Shown in pieces: positions 46,583 through 55,807 of a stretch of DNA of 64,000 nt. The stretch's first letter is position 1, and every line of letters starts with the position of its first letter. The position numbers and the translations under genes are program-made. The notes under the pieces were generated by a model, which was not told where the DNA came from, did not search any database, and was given only the letters and a program-made list of their open reading frames with translations. Source of the DNA: Acidimicrobiia bacterium (GTDB taxonomy: Bacteria > Actinomycetota > Acidimicrobiia > Spongiisociales > UBA11373); assembly GCA_030584185.1 (NCBI GenBank), contig CP129495.1:575608-639607 (forward strand), written 5' to 3'.

Positions 46583-47512
46583 ATGAGACGGCGCCTCGTG
46601 ATCGTGATCATGATGATCTCCCTCGCCGCCTGCGGCGGCTCTGAGGCGGCCACGACGACGACTGCTGCGGAGTTCGAACCGACCTCCACGATCGCGACGG
46701 TCCCCGAATCGCCCGAGCCGACCCTCGAGCCCGGCGAGGAGCCCGACACCTACTGGGTCACCAACCCCTCGAGCGGATCGCGCCTCTCGGTCTCGGTGTT
46801 CTACCCGCAAGACTGGGCGGGTGGGACGCTCCCTGCGCTGCTCCTGGTCCCTGGCGGCAGCGGGCTCATCGATCCCAAGAGAGCGGAGAGCCTCACCGAG
46901 TTCGGATTCCTGGTGATCACCTTCGACCCCGAGGGGCGGGGGTCCTCGGAGGGCGTCGAGGACCACAACGGCTACGTCGGACAGGATGGCCTGGCGGCGG
47001 TTGCCGTCGCCGCGCTGGAGCTTCCCGGTCTCGATGAGGAAGCCTTCGGCATGGTGTCGTTCTCCTACGGGATCACCAACGCCGCCGGAGCGCTGGCCCG
47101 CCACCCCGATCTCCCGATCGACTTCCTCATCGACTGGGAGGGTCCGGTAGACCGTTGGTACACGACCTCCGGATGCGGCCCCCAGGCGAACGAGAGCAGG
47201 AGGATCGAATGGCCATCGTGCACCGAGGACGAGTGGTGGTCGCAGCGCGAGGCGATCACGTTCGTCGACGAGATCGCGGTCCCCTACCAGCGGGTGCAGT
47301 CCGAGAAGGACCACGTGCAGAGCGAGAATCAGCATGCCGTGGATGCCGTCAACGCCGCGGTGGCGGGCGGCGCCCCCTGGGTTCGGCTCAACGACTACCC
47401 GGCGGGCACGACCTTCGACGAGGTGCCCTCGATGCTCCCCGAGTCCGAGGACAAGCGGCTCGAGGCGACGATCGCCCGCTACGCCTGGGAGATCATCGAC
47501 GGGGTGCTGTGA
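46583..47512 (+). CDS. Lipoprotein with alpha/beta-hydrolase fold
   Basis: 309 aa. Signal peptide with lipobox LAAC (Cys at about residue 17), a Thr/Glu/Pro-rich linker (about 20-55), then an alpha/beta-hydrolase-like domain. The oxyanion region is LVPGGSG, followed by FDPEGRGSS. The nucleophile elbow appears as VSFSYG, so the first Gly of GxSxG is replaced by Ser. The DNA upstream (46369-46582, 214 bp) holds no gene and probably the divergent promoters. A GGAGGAAGGA ribosome-binding site precedes the ATG. Confidence 0.7.
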   Translation: MRRRLVIVIMMISLAACGGSEAATTTTAAEFEPTSTIATVPESPEPTLEPGEEPDTYWVTNPSSGSRLSVSVFYPQDWAGGTLPALLLVPGGSGLIDPKRAESLTEFGFLVITFDPEGRGSSEGVEDHNGYVGQDGLAAVAVAALELPGLDEEAFGMVSFSYGITNAAGALARHPDLPIDFLIDWEGPVDRWYTTSGCGPQANESRRIEWPSCTEDEWWSQREAITFVDEIAVPYQRVQSEKDHVQSENQHAVDAVNAAVAGGAPWVRLNDYPAGTTFDEVPSMLPESEDKRLEATIARYAWEIIDGVL

Positions 47513-47518
47513 GCACCC

Positions 47519-48229
47519 TCAGCACGAGACCGATGCCTGGCAGGTGACGGTGAAGGTCCCGGTCACCGAGACGCTGCGCGGAGTCTCGGTCAGGACCTCG
47601 CTGGCGGCAAAGGCGAATGAGCCCCTGACACTCTCACCGTCCCAGGCCTCGATGGTGAAGGTGCCCCCCTCCGTTGCCCACACGGTCTCCACGTCGGATA
47701 TGCCGAGGATCACGGAGAACTCGGCCGGCGCGGCGTCGGCGGCACCGAGCAGACCGCCGGACGCGATGACGTACTCGCCCGGCCCCATGGGCAGATCAGA
47801 ACGCCTGGTGGCGTCGGAGACGAACGCCGAGACCAGCTCGCCTCCCGGTCCGGAGCAGTTGAAGAGGAAGAAGGTGAACACCGGCTCGCCGGCCGCCGTC
47901 AGGTCCTCGAAGGTGCGCTCTGCGCCGAGGCCGAGGAAATCGAACTGCTGGCGAAGCTCCTCCTCGGTGTACCAGTAGTCGGAGGTGAATGCGCTCAGGT
48001 CGTCGGGTCCGGTCCATGACTCGGTCACATCGCCGGTCACGGAGACCTCGCAACCCCCGGCTCCACCCGGACCCACCGCAGTGGAGGTGGTCGCATCGGA
48101 CGCACCCGGGCCTACGGTGGTGGTGCTCGCGGCGCTCGCGCCTGGTTCCGTGGTGGTGGTCGCGGCATCGTCGCCGCAACCGGCGACGAGCAGCAGCACC
48201 GCAGACGAGATGACCAGCAACCGCTTCAT
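47519..48229 (-). CDS. Putative lipoprotein of unknown function
   Basis: 236 aa. Signal peptide with lipobox VAGC (Cys at about 18), a Thr/Ser/Gly/Ala linker (about 22-58), and a C-terminal domain of mixed beta character with four cysteines, two of them near the end (VTCQASVSC). I recognise no catalytic motif. It is convergent with the hydrolase lipoprotein, only six bases away, and the two could share a terminator. Confidence 0.65.
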   Translation of the reverse strand: MKRLLVISSAVLLLVAGCGDDAATTTTEPGASAASTTTVGPGASDATTSTAVGPGGAGGCEVSVTGDVTESWTGPDDLSAFTSDYWYTEEELRQQFDFLGLGAERTFEDLTAAGEPVFTFFLFNCSGPGGELVSAFVSDATRRSDLPMGPGEYVIASGGLLGAADAAPAEFSVILGISDVETVWATEGGTFTIEAWDGESVRGSFAFAASEVLTETPRSVSVTGTFTVTCQASVSC

Positions 48230-48286
48230 GGCAACCCCTCCCGAGAGGCATCCTGCACCGCCGGGAGAGATGCTACTCGCGCATCG

Positions 48287-48730
48287 TCAGGGCACGATGA
48301 GGACCGGGCGTTTCGACGAGTGGGCGATGCGGTCGGCGACCGACCCGAGGACCAGCCGCTCCACCATTCCGGCGCCGCGCCTCCCTACGACGAGCAGATC
48401 GGCGTCCACCCGATCGCAGTACGCAAGCAGCTCGTTGGCGGGATCGCCCAGCTCCTGGCTCGAGACCACCTCGACCCCGGGAGGCTCGATGTGGGCGAGC
48501 GTCCTGTCGAGAACCGCCTGCTGGGCCTTCTCCATGGCACTGGTGAAGGCTTCGGCGGGAGGGGGCGACCCGACCAGCCCCCACCAGCCTTCCGGCGGCC
48601 TGACCACGGTCACCACGTGCAGGACCCCGGAGTGGGTGCGGGCTGCGGCGGCGGCGACCTCGGCGGCGGCCAGACTCTGTTCGGAGCCGTCGACACCGAC
48701 GACCACGTTGCGCAGGCTCCATGCGGACAT
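48287..48730 (-). CDS. Universal stress protein (UspA family)
   Basis: 147 aa. Opens with a VVVGVDGSEQSLAAAEVA block and ends with the ATP-binding motif VVGRRGAGMVERLVLGSVADRIAH (the G-2x-G-9x-G-S pattern), so it is likely an ATP-binding Usp. ATG 48730 is preferred over the GTG six bases upstream because it is five bases from an AGGAGG site. Confidence 0.9.
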   Translation of the reverse strand: MSAWSLRNVVVGVDGSEQSLAAAEVAAAAARTHSGVLHVVTVVRPPEGWWGLVGSPPPAEAFTSAMEKAQQAVLDRTLAHIEPPGVEVVSSQELGDPANELLAYCDRVDADLLVVGRRGAGMVERLVLGSVADRIAHSSKRPVLIVP

Positions 48731-48754
48731 GCTCACCTCCTTGACCCAAACCTA

Positions 48755-49360
48755 TTACGAACCCTCCTCCGACGCCAGGGTCGAAGGTCGGTCGCCCCAG
48801 GCCCAGAGCCGGGCCAGCGACTCGAGTGCACGGGCGCGATGGCTGATCCGGTTCTTCTCGGCCTCCCCGATCTCGGCCAGGGTCCTCCCGCCGACGACGA
48901 ACACCGGGTCGTACCCGAATCCGCCCGTGCCCCGCTCTTCCCTGGCGATGCTCCCTTCCAGCACCCCGTCCACGACCACCTCGCGCTCCCCGTCCACGAA
49001 GGCGATCGCGGTGCGGAACCGGGCGGCGCGGTCCGAACACCCTTCGAGGAGCGCCAGCAGGCGATGACGATTCTCGGCGTAGGTCGCAGTAGGCCCGGCC
49101 AACCGGGCGGTGTGGACACCAGGGGCGCCGCCGAGGGCATCGACCTCCAGTCCGGTGTCGTCGGCGATGGCGGGCAGCCCGGTGGCGGCGGTGACGGCCC
49201 GAGCCTTGAGCAGTGCATTCTCCTCGAGAGAGGCACCGGTCTCCGCCACGTCGGGCCAGTCGAGGCCGGCCACGATCTCGATTCCGGGCATCAGCCGGGC
49301 GATCACCGCTCCCATCTCGCGCACCTTGTCCGGATTCTTGGTGGCGATCACGACCCGCAT
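48755..49360 (-). CDS. rdgB: dITP/XTP pyrophosphatase (HAM1/RdgB)
   Basis: 201 aa. Removes non-canonical purine nucleotides (dITP, XTP). The start MRVVIATKNPDKVREM is typical; the substrate-binding SLEENALLKA, catalytic IADDTGLEVDALGG and GFGYDPVF motifs are all present, ending with SHRARAL. It is one base from rph, as in mycobacteria. Confidence 0.95.
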   Translation of the reverse strand: MRVVIATKNPDKVREMGAVIARLMPGIEIVAGLDWPDVAETGASLEENALLKARAVTAATGLPAIADDTGLEVDALGGAPGVHTARLAGPTATYAENRHRLLALLEGCSDRAARFRTAIAFVDGEREVVVDGVLEGSIAREERGTGGFGYDPVFVVGGRTLAEIGEAEKNRISHRARALESLARLWAWGDRPSTLASEEGS

Positions 49361-49361
49361 C

Positions 49362-50057
49362 TCACTGCTCCAGGGCGAGCCGCTGTTCCTCCACCAGCCG
49401 GGCGATTCCACCGCCGGCCAGATCGAGCAGGCGGTCCAACTCGAAGCGCGAGAACGTGGCGCCCTCGGCGGTCCCCTGGACCTCCACCAGGCCGCCCGCC
49501 CCGGTCATCACCACGTTCATGTCGACCTGGGCTCCAGCGTCCTGCTCGTACTCGAGGTCGAGCCGCGCCGTGCCGTCCACGATTCCCACCGACACCGCAG
49601 CGCAGTGGTCGCGGACCGGATCCGACTCGAGCAGGCCCGAGGCCATCGCCGCCGCCACCGCATCCTTGACCGCGACCCAGGCGCCGGTGATGGCTGCGGT
49701 TCTGGTGCCGCCATCCGCCTGCAGGACGTCGCAGTCGATCCTCACGACGGCCTCCGCCATGGCCGAGAGGTCGACGACGGAACGCAGCGAGCGGCCTATC
49801 AGCCGCTGGATCTCCTTGGTCCGCCCGCCCGAGATCGAGGAACGAGAAACCCGCTCCGGACTGGATCCGGGCAGCATGGCGTACTCGGCGGTGAGCCAGC
49901 CCTTCCCGGCATCACGCATCCAGCGTGGCACATCCGAGTCGAACGAGGCGGTGCACAGGACGCGGGTCCGGCCCATCTCCATCAGGACCGAGCCGGGCGT
50001 CATCTCGGTGTAGTGGCGTGTGATGCGCACCGGTCGCATCTCGTCTGGTGCTCTCAC
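49362..50057 (-). CDS. rph: Ribonuclease PH
   Basis: 231 aa phosphorolytic 3'-5' exonuclease that trims tRNA 3' ends. [19 protein letters not shown] near the start, [29 protein letters not shown], and a C-terminal [13 protein letters not shown] block identify it. The GTG at 50057 overlaps the preceding stop (GTGA). The N-terminus is slightly shorter than usual. Confidence 0.95.
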   Translation of the reverse strand: MRAPDEMRPVRITRHYTEMTPGSVLMEMGRTRVLCTASFDSDVPRWMRDAGKGWLTAEYAMLPGSSPERVSRSSISGGRTKEIQRLIGRSLRSVVDLSAMAEAVVRIDCDVLQADGGTRTAAITGAWVAVKDAVAAAMASGLLESDPVRDHCAAVSVGIVDGTARLDLEYEQDAGAQVDMNVVMTGAGGLVEVQGTAEGATFSRFELDRLLDLAGGGIARLVEEQRLALEQ

Positions 50058-50797
50058 AGTTCAACCTCCATGCCGGGACGGGCGAAGTCGATGGGGCCTG
50101 AGAAGGTCAGCGCCGCCTCTGCCACCGACACTCCAGGTTCGAGGGTAGGGGCGACGTGGGTGAGGAGAAGTCGTCCGACACCGGCATCGGTGGCGATCTC
50201 GCCGGCTTCCACGGCGTGGAGGTGGTATGGATATCGATCGGGGCCGGGCGGTCCCTGGTGGGTCGCCTCGCACAGCAGCAGGTCGCATCCGGCGGCCAGG
50301 GCCTGGAGATCACCACCGGGGCCGGTATCCCCGCTGTAGACAAGGCTCACCCCATCGCACTCCACGCGCACCACGACCGAAGGGACGGGGTGGGCGGCGG
50401 CCCCGAACCGGAGGGTCGTGGCTCCAAGGGTGAGCCCGTCGCCGGGCCCGACGACTCGAAAGTCGAACACCCGATGGAACGGGTGGTCGGTGCTGGCGTC
50501 GAGGAAGTCGGCGATCAGATCGGCCACGCCCGGTGGGGCGAGAACCGGGAGGCCGGCGACCTCCGGGCGGTCGAAGCGGAGGTACTGGAAGAGAAAGACG
50601 AGATCCGAGCAGTGGTCGGGATGGCCGTGGCTGAGCACGATGGCGTCGGGCAGGAGGCCCGCCTCCATGAGGGCGGCGAACGTGCCCGGTCCGACGTCGA
50701 GCATCACCACCCGGTCTCCACAGGAGACGAGGTAGCCCGAGCCAGGCCGCCCCGGCGTCGGATAGGTTCCGTTGCTACCCAATACCTTCAGTCGCAC
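50054..50797 (-). CDS. Metallo-beta-lactamase-fold hydrolase, cAMP-phosphodiesterase-like by context
   Basis: 247 aa. Metal-binding [10 protein letters not shown] (HxHxDH), a later His (AAAHPV), Asp in VYSGDTGPG and a C-terminal LLLTHVAP. It resembles RNase Z/class II phosphodiesterase-type hydrolases. The neighbourhood MBL-rph-rdgB matches the mycobacterial Rv1339-rphA-Rv1341 order, where Rv1339 is reported as an atypical cAMP phosphodiesterase. That function is inferred from context only. Confidence 0.8.
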   Translation of the reverse strand: MRLKVLGSNGTYPTPGRPGSGYLVSCGDRVVMLDVGPGTFAALMEAGLLPDAIVLSHGHPDHCSDLVFLFQYLRFDRPEVAGLPVLAPPGVADLIADFLDASTDHPFHRVFDFRVVGPGDGLTLGATTLRFGAAAHPVPSVVVRVECDGVSLVYSGDTGPGGDLQALAAGCDLLLCEATHQGPPGPDRYPYHLHAVEAGEIATDAGVGRLLLTHVAPTLEPGVSVAEAALTFSGPIDFARPGMEVEL

Positions 50798-50837
50798 TGC
50801 GTGGCGAGCCTAGATACCAGCCGGTTCCGCCGTTTCC

Positions 50838-52211
50838 TCAGGCGACGGCGAGGACCGTCAACCCGGTGCAGGTGAGCAAACCCATCAGGGCGACCATGGC
50901 GTACTGACTGCGTACCGAGTCGCCTCCGGGAAGCCGGGCCAGGGCGCGATCGTGAGCCAGGGTCACCGCGACCAGGTGTCCGATCAGGATCACGATCAGT
51001 TGCACCCACCACACCGCCACCGGAGGGAGCCAGGTGAAGTCCGGGGAGAAGTCGGCGGTGCCGAAGAGGTCCCATCCCCTTGCGAAGGGATCGGAGAACG
51101 CTGCCAGCAGCGACTGCCCTTCGAAGGCGATCAACGTGAAGTAGTGGGCGAAGGCATAGGCGACGGCGATCGGCACCAGGGTGTGGGCGAAGGAGGCGGC
51201 GACCTCCGTGGTTCGCAGCCCGGGGGTGTTGGCCGCCCGGGCCGCCCACCGGCATGCACCCAGGTAGGCGAGGTGGACCAATGCGACGACGATCAGTAGC
51301 GAAATGGTGGTGAACCAGATCGCGTGCTGTGCCGAGCCGACCAGGGCAAAGCCCATGTCGTCCCAGAACGGGGTTCCGGCAAGACCGTCGTAGGTGACGG
51401 ACCCGATGGCAGCGTTGGCGAAGAAGGCCAGACCCGGCCACTCGGGAAGGGCCACCAGCCCCCGCAGCCATCCCCGGTACCGCACCCTGCCCTCCGCGTC
51501 CCGACCGAAGGGAGCGATCCCCGAGAAGAGACGGTGGTAGACGGTGAAGGCGTCCGCCGAGGCCATCGCCCGGGAGACTCCCGTCACCCGGGTCCACAGG
51601 GCGAGATACCCGGTGTAGAAGAGCGCCGCCCAGGCCAGTGTCGCCGGATCACCGGAGCCGGGGTGTATCAGCTCCAGCCAGACGAAGGCGAGGAGGGCGA
51701 AAGCCGCCGGCCACACGCCGAGGCGCCCGGGGCCATCCGGCCCTTCTGATCGAATCAGCCCGCCGATGGCGCGCCACGGGTTGAGCACCTGCCACAGGTT
51801 GCCGGTGGCGACGGCGGCGAACGGGATCACGAGCCAGAACACCACCCACACCACGATCGGACCCAGATTTCCACCCTGGCCCCCGTCGAGGAGACCGGCG
51901 GTGACCACCAGCGCCAACCCGGTGACCCCCACCCACCGCAACACGATCGTCAGCCACTCAGGGGGCAGCCACCCGGTTCCCCGCCATCGTGGTCCTCCCT
52001 GGAGGCGGGGCCGCGGCCAGGCCACTGCCAGCAGCCCGAACGAGGCGAGGAGCACGACCAACGCAGCCACCAAGAAGTACTCCAGCGGCAGGGGCAGGTC
52101 GCTGCGCCCGCCTATGCCGTGTGCGGATGCCTCACGAGGAAGGGCGAGAAACATCAGGACCGCCGTTCCCGTGAGCAGCAACCTGCGGGGGCCCCTGGCG
52201 ATTTCGATCAC
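50838..52211 (-). CDS. Polytopic membrane protein of unknown function
   Basis: 457 aa with about eleven hydrophobic segments and an N-terminal segment that may be a signal or first helix (LLLTGTAVLMFLALP). Notable loops carry conserved-looking HGIGGRSDLPLP and TPFWDDMGFALVGSAQH. No transporter or enzyme signature recognised. The GTG at 52211 overlaps the esterase stop (GTGA), so the two are co-translated and may work together. The long upstream open frame is inside the esterase gene. Confidence 0.7.
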   Translation of the reverse strand: MIEIARGPRRLLLTGTAVLMFLALPREASAHGIGGRSDLPLPLEYFLVAALVVLLASFGLLAVAWPRPRLQGGPRWRGTGWLPPEWLTIVLRWVGVTGLALVVTAGLLDGGQGGNLGPIVVWVVFWLVIPFAAVATGNLWQVLNPWRAIGGLIRSEGPDGPGRLGVWPAAFALLAFVWLELIHPGSGDPATLAWAALFYTGYLALWTRVTGVSRAMASADAFTVYHRLFSGIAPFGRDAEGRVRYRGWLRGLVALPEWPGLAFFANAAIGSVTYDGLAGTPFWDDMGFALVGSAQHAIWFTTISLLIVVALVHLAYLGACRWAARAANTPGLRTTEVAASFAHTLVPIAVAYAFAHYFTLIAFEGQSLLAAFSDPFARGWDLFGTADFSPDFTWLPPVAVWWVQLIVILIGHLVAVTLAHDRALARLPGGDSVRSQYAMVALMGLLTCTGLTVLAVA

Positions 52212-53053
52212 TGCCCGTTCCGAGACTGGTCGAGGAAGAACTGCCACATGAGCTCGGTGGCGTCGATCGATTCGGTGGAGGCCCCACGCCCTACCGAGAG
52301 CGCCGACCCAGGCCATCCGTGTCTCCCGTCCTCGATCGTGTACAGGAGCACCGGTGCCGGACAGCCGTCCCATGCGGCGAGCGACACGTCGTCGGCCACC
52401 CTCGAGTGGCTGGGCCCGGAGCAGTCACCGGCGTCGGCCCACTCACCCGCCCAGGTCTCGACCGGGGCCACCGCCACACCCAGCCCGGCGTAGGGGACGA
52501 TCCGGTCGGAGGTGCCGTGGAAGGCGATCAGCGGGCTCCTGATGGACCCTTCGCAGGCGCCCGACTCGTGCGGACCCGCCACCGATCCGACGGCGGCGAA
52601 GAGGCCGGGAAGGTCGCACCCGAGGCGGGCCGCCATGGCACCCCCGTTCGACATGCCGGCGACGAAGACGGCCTCCCGATCGATGGTGACGATCTCGGCC
52701 ACCGTCTCGACGAGAGCGGCTGCGAACTCGACGTCGGCGGGGCCAAACCCCCGTACGGCCCTCCATGTGGGAATGAGCCCCACCGCCTGCGGGTAGGCGA
52801 CGACGAAGCCATGCCGATCGGCCGCATCGTCGAAGGCGGTGAGCTCCCGCACCTCCTCGGACGAGCCGCCGAGTCCATGCAGGACCACGACGAGCGGCGC
52901 CGGGCCTTCCAGGTTCGGCGGGGCGTACAGATGGAAGGTGCGCTGCCGATCGCCCACTTCGAGGTCCATGCGCCGGTCGATGCCGGCAGGAACGGCCGAA
53001 CCGCATGCGGTGGCGACGATCGTGGCAACGAGAACGGCTGCTTGCAGGCGCAC
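52208..53053 (-). CDS. Secreted/lipoprotein esterase of the PHB-depolymerase (LpqC) type
   Basis: 281 aa. Short signal peptide with a lipobox-like ATAC (Cys17). Alpha/beta-hydrolase domain: oxyanion loop VLHGLGGSS, nucleophile GMSNGG (Ser at about 145), acid in HGTSDRIVPY and His in DGRHGWPG. It belongs to the CE1-like polyhydroxybutyrate-depolymerase/feruloyl-esterase group; the natural substrate is unknown. GTG start at 53053. Confidence 0.82.
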   Translation of the reverse strand: MRLQAAVLVATIVATACGSAVPAGIDRRMDLEVGDRQRTFHLYAPPNLEGPAPLVVVLHGLGGSSEEVRELTAFDDAADRHGFVVAYPQAVGLIPTWRAVRGFGPADVEFAAALVETVAEIVTIDREAVFVAGMSNGGAMAARLGCDLPGLFAAVGSVAGPHESGACEGSIRSPLIAFHGTSDRIVPYAGLGVAVAPVETWAGEWADAGDCSGPSHSRVADDVSLAAWDGCPAPVLLYTIEDGRHGWPGSALSVGRGASTESIDATELMWQFFLDQSRNGQ

Positions 53054-53089
53054 GGTCGGGCACGGTACCCCAAGCGACGCCGTCGGTTA

Positions 53090-53689
53090 TCAGTCGTCGT
53101 CCGAACCCTCGTCCGAGTCACCGGAACCGCCCGAGTCCCCCTCCTCGATCACACGCCAGACGAGCACTCCACCTTCGACCTCGGCAACGACCTTGAACTC
53201 GGAACCCTCGGACTCGAACTCGACCTCCACCGTCTCGGGCCCGGCATTGGTCACCTCGGCTCGATACGGGTTCACCGGGGAGGCCGACACGAATGACACC
53301 GCCGAACCCTGCACCGCCACCCCGACGGTTCCCACCCCACTCACCGTCTTCCACTCCGTCGATGGTGCCACGGCGGTGGTGGTCGTTGCGGCGGCGGTCG
53401 TGGTCGTGGTCGAGACCTGGGGAACCGTGGTCGTGACGGGTGGCGGCACCACGGCGCCTCCCTCGGACGTGACCGTCACCTCTGGCAGATCGGGCATCGT
53501 CGTCGCCGGGGCCACCGACGTGGCGACGGTCTCGGGCACGGCGAGCCGGGCTGCCACGTCGGAAGCCGCCACGGGAGTGGCGGGACGGGCTGCCACTTCG
53601 TTTCCCGCCAGGGTGACTGCGGCATGGGTGAGGGTGGCCGTGCCGGTGGCGGCCAGCACCCAGAGCACCCCGATCCCGATTCGCTTCAT
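53090..53689 (-). CDS. Exported protein with Thr-rich linker and acidic C-terminal tail
   Basis: 199 aa from the ATG at 53689. N-terminal signal/anchor (KRIGIGVLWVLAATGTATL), a long Ala/Thr/Pro-rich region with poly-Thr runs (about 60-115), a small beta-type domain (VSFVSASPVNPYRAEV to FKVVAEVEGG), and a short Ser/Gly/Asp tail. It lies divergently upstream of the two-component system and may be its target or sensor partner. It shows weak local similarity to the SDD-repeat protein at 55808-56506. Confidence 0.65.
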   Translation of the reverse strand: MKRIGIGVLWVLAATGTATLTHAAVTLAGNEVAARPATPVAASDVAARLAVPETVATSVAPATTMPDLPEVTVTSEGGAVVPPPVTTTVPQVSTTTTTAAATTTTAVAPSTEWKTVSGVGTVGVAVQGSAVSFVSASPVNPYRAEVTNAGPETVEVEFESEGSEFKVVAEVEGGVLVWRVIEEGDSGGSGDSDEGSDDD

Positions 53690-53792
53690 CACGAGGCCAT
53701 TCTCCGTCCCCACCGTCATGCCGTCCGTAACGGGATCTCAAGATCTCTTGAAGTCGCGTCGTCCACCGTCGTCGCCACCTATCGTGCTGGCC

Positions 53793-54476
53793 ATGGTCGC
53801 CATCCTCATGATCGAGGACGATCAACAGATCAGGGAGCGAACCGCCCGAGCGCTTGCCGAACGAGGCCATTCGGTCGGCTCCAGGCGCACCGGATTCGAG
53901 GGCCTCTCCGCCCTGGTCGACGAGGCCCCCGATCTCGTGATCCTCGACCTCGGTCTGCCCGACGTCGATGGCGCCGACCTCCTCAAGATGATCCGAGCAG
54001 TGAGCCGGGTCCCGGTGATCGTCGCCACCGCCCGCAGCGACGAGATGACGGTGGTGTCCCTACTCGATGCCGGTGCCGACGACTACGTCATCAAGCCGTA
54101 CTCCATGGATCAGCTCGAGGCCAGGATCCGGGCCGTGCTTCGCCGCACCTCCTCCGACGAACGACACCGGCTCATCGAAGTGGGCGGGTTGCTCGTGGAC
54201 CTCGCCGGGCGAACCGTCACCCTGGACGGCGCCACCCTCGAGCTGTCCCGCAAGGAGTTCGATCTCCTCGCCCACCTGGCGGTCAATGCGGGCGAGGTGA
54301 TCTCCAAGCGAGACCTCCTTGCCGAGGTGTGGCGGGAACCGTACGGGGGGAGCGAGAGCACGGTGGACGTGCACCTCTCCTGGCTGCGCAAGAAGCTCGG
54401 AGAGTCAGCCGCATCTCCGCGCTACCTGCGCACCGTGTTCGGAGTGGGTGTCAAGCTGGTGGACCCGGAGGCATGA
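53793..54476 (+). CDS. OmpR-family response regulator
   Basis: 227 aa. Receiver domain with IEDD near the N-terminus, phospho-acceptor Asp in LVILDLGLPDVDG (about residue 51), TARS and IKPY, and a C-terminal winged-helix DNA-binding domain (LELSRKEFDLLAHLA; VDVHLSWLRKKLG). The stop overlaps the kinase start by four bases. The start at 53793 is supported by the standard VAILMIEDD opening. Confidence 0.94.
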   Translation: MVAILMIEDDQQIRERTARALAERGHSVGSRRTGFEGLSALVDEAPDLVILDLGLPDVDGADLLKMIRAVSRVPVIVATARSDEMTVVSLLDAGADDYVIKPYSMDQLEARIRAVLRRTSSDERHRLIEVGGLLVDLAGRTVTLDGATLELSRKEFDLLAHLAVNAGEVISKRDLLAEVWREPYGGSESTVDVHLSWLRKKLGESAASPRYLRTVFGVGVKLVDPEA

Positions 54477-55747
54477 GACGCCGGCTGGCCACGGTGACCC
54501 TGGCCACCGCCAGCCTGATCGTGATCTCGTTCCTGATCCCGCTGGGCCTGCTCGTCCGGCGACAGGCCGAGGACCGGGCCCTGGCCAGGGCCGAATCGGA
54601 TGCCAGGGCGGTGGCCACGGCGCTGGCGGTGGCCTCGTCGTTCGGTGGAGCCTCTCTTGAACCCGAGGTCGTTGCAGCCGTGCTCGGAGCGTACGGCGCC
54701 ACCGATGGGGTGGGGGTGTTCCTGAGCGATGGGAGCGTGATCGGCGACGGCCAGGCCGGTGATCCCGAGGTCGCCGTGGCGGCTTCCGGTGTGGCATACA
54801 CGGCGCGTACCGGCGGCGGGGCAGCGGTGCTGGTGCCCGTGGTGACTCCGGAGGGGAACCTGGTGGTGCGGGTCGAGGTCTCCGGCGCCGTCCTCACCGA
54901 GGGCGTGGCCTGGGCATGGCTGATCCTCGCTCTCCTCGGTGGCCTGCTGCTGGCGGTGGCGGTCGCCGCCGCCGACCGGCTGGGGAGATCGATGGTGTCC
55001 CCGGTCGAAGCGCTGCGTCGGTCGGCGGCGGCACTCGCCGAGGGCCGCCTGAACACACGGGTGGACCCTGGAGGGCCGCCCGAAGTGGCCGAGGTGGGTC
55101 GAGCGTTCAACGAGCTCGCAGACCGGCTTGGCGACCTGCTCCAGGCCGAGAGAGAGGCCGCAGCAGACCTCTCCCACGGCCTGCGCACACCGGTGACGGC
55201 CTTGCGCCTGCAGGTGGAGAGCATTGCCGATCCGACGCTTCGCCAGACCCTGCTCGACGACGTCAGGCGCCTGGAGGTCGCGGTGGGCTCCGTCATCACC
55301 GAAGCGCGCTCCAGGGGCGACGAGGAGCCCCCTCACTCCCGTCTCGACACCCTGGTCGCCTCACGCAGCGACTTCTGGCGGGTGCTGGCTGAGGAGCAGG
55401 GAAGGGTGTTCGAGGTATCGATTCCGTCGTCGGCGGTCGAGGTCCGCTGCACCGCATCGGCGGTGACATCTGCGATCGACAACCTGCTCGAGAACGTGTT
55501 CGCCCACACCGCGCCAGGGACGCCGCTTCGGGTCTCGGTGACGCATCGACCCGCGACCCTGACCGTCGAAGACGGCGGGGGTGGCCTGCCTCGAGACTCG
55601 GTGGAGCGAGGGGTCACCTCGGCCGGCTCCACCGGGCTCGGCCTGGACATCGTGCGCCGCACCGCAGAGCGCTCGGGCGGACGGCTGGAGGTGGGCAGTT
55701 CCGAGCTCGGCGGCGCCAAGGTGACGGTGCGTTTCGGCGCTCCCTGA
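54473..55747 (+). CDS. Sensor histidine kinase
   Basis: 424 aa. Membrane segment 1 (about 8-28), a small extracytoplasmic sensor domain (about 30-140), membrane segment 2 (about 143-166), HAMP linker, HisKA with H-box DLSHGLRTPVTALRL, N-box NLLENVFAHT, G1 VEDGGGGLP and G2 GSTGLGLDIV. It pairs with the upstream regulator. The sensor signal is unknown; an envelope signal is plausible given the exported neighbours. Confidence 0.93.
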   Translation: MRRRLATVTLATASLIVISFLIPLGLLVRRQAEDRALARAESDARAVATALAVASSFGGASLEPEVVAAVLGAYGATDGVGVFLSDGSVIGDGQAGDPEVAVAASGVAYTARTGGGAAVLVPVVTPEGNLVVRVEVSGAVLTEGVAWAWLILALLGGLLLAVAVAAADRLGRSMVSPVEALRRSAAALAEGRLNTRVDPGGPPEVAEVGRAFNELADRLGDLLQAEREAAADLSHGLRTPVTALRLQVESIADPTLRQTLLDDVRRLEVAVGSVITEARSRGDEEPPHSRLDTLVASRSDFWRVLAEEQGRVFEVSIPSSAVEVRCTASAVTSAIDNLLENVFAHTAPGTPLRVSVTHRPATLTVEDGGGGLPRDSVERGVTSAGSTGLGLDIVRRTAERSGGRLEVGSSELGGAKVTVRFGAP

Positions 55748-55760
55748 CCGGTCACGCGAG

Positions 55761-55783
55761 CGGGCGCCCCGACGGGGCGCCCG
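55761..55783. terminator. Strong bidirectional hairpin between kinase and SDD-repeat gene
   Basis: CGGGCGCCCC and GGGGCGCCCG form a perfect 10-bp stem around GAC, followed by CAACCCTTT. It lies between convergent genes and could terminate both. Confidence 0.7.
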
Positions 55784-55807
55784 CAACCCTTTCGATTCGG
55801 GCAAACC

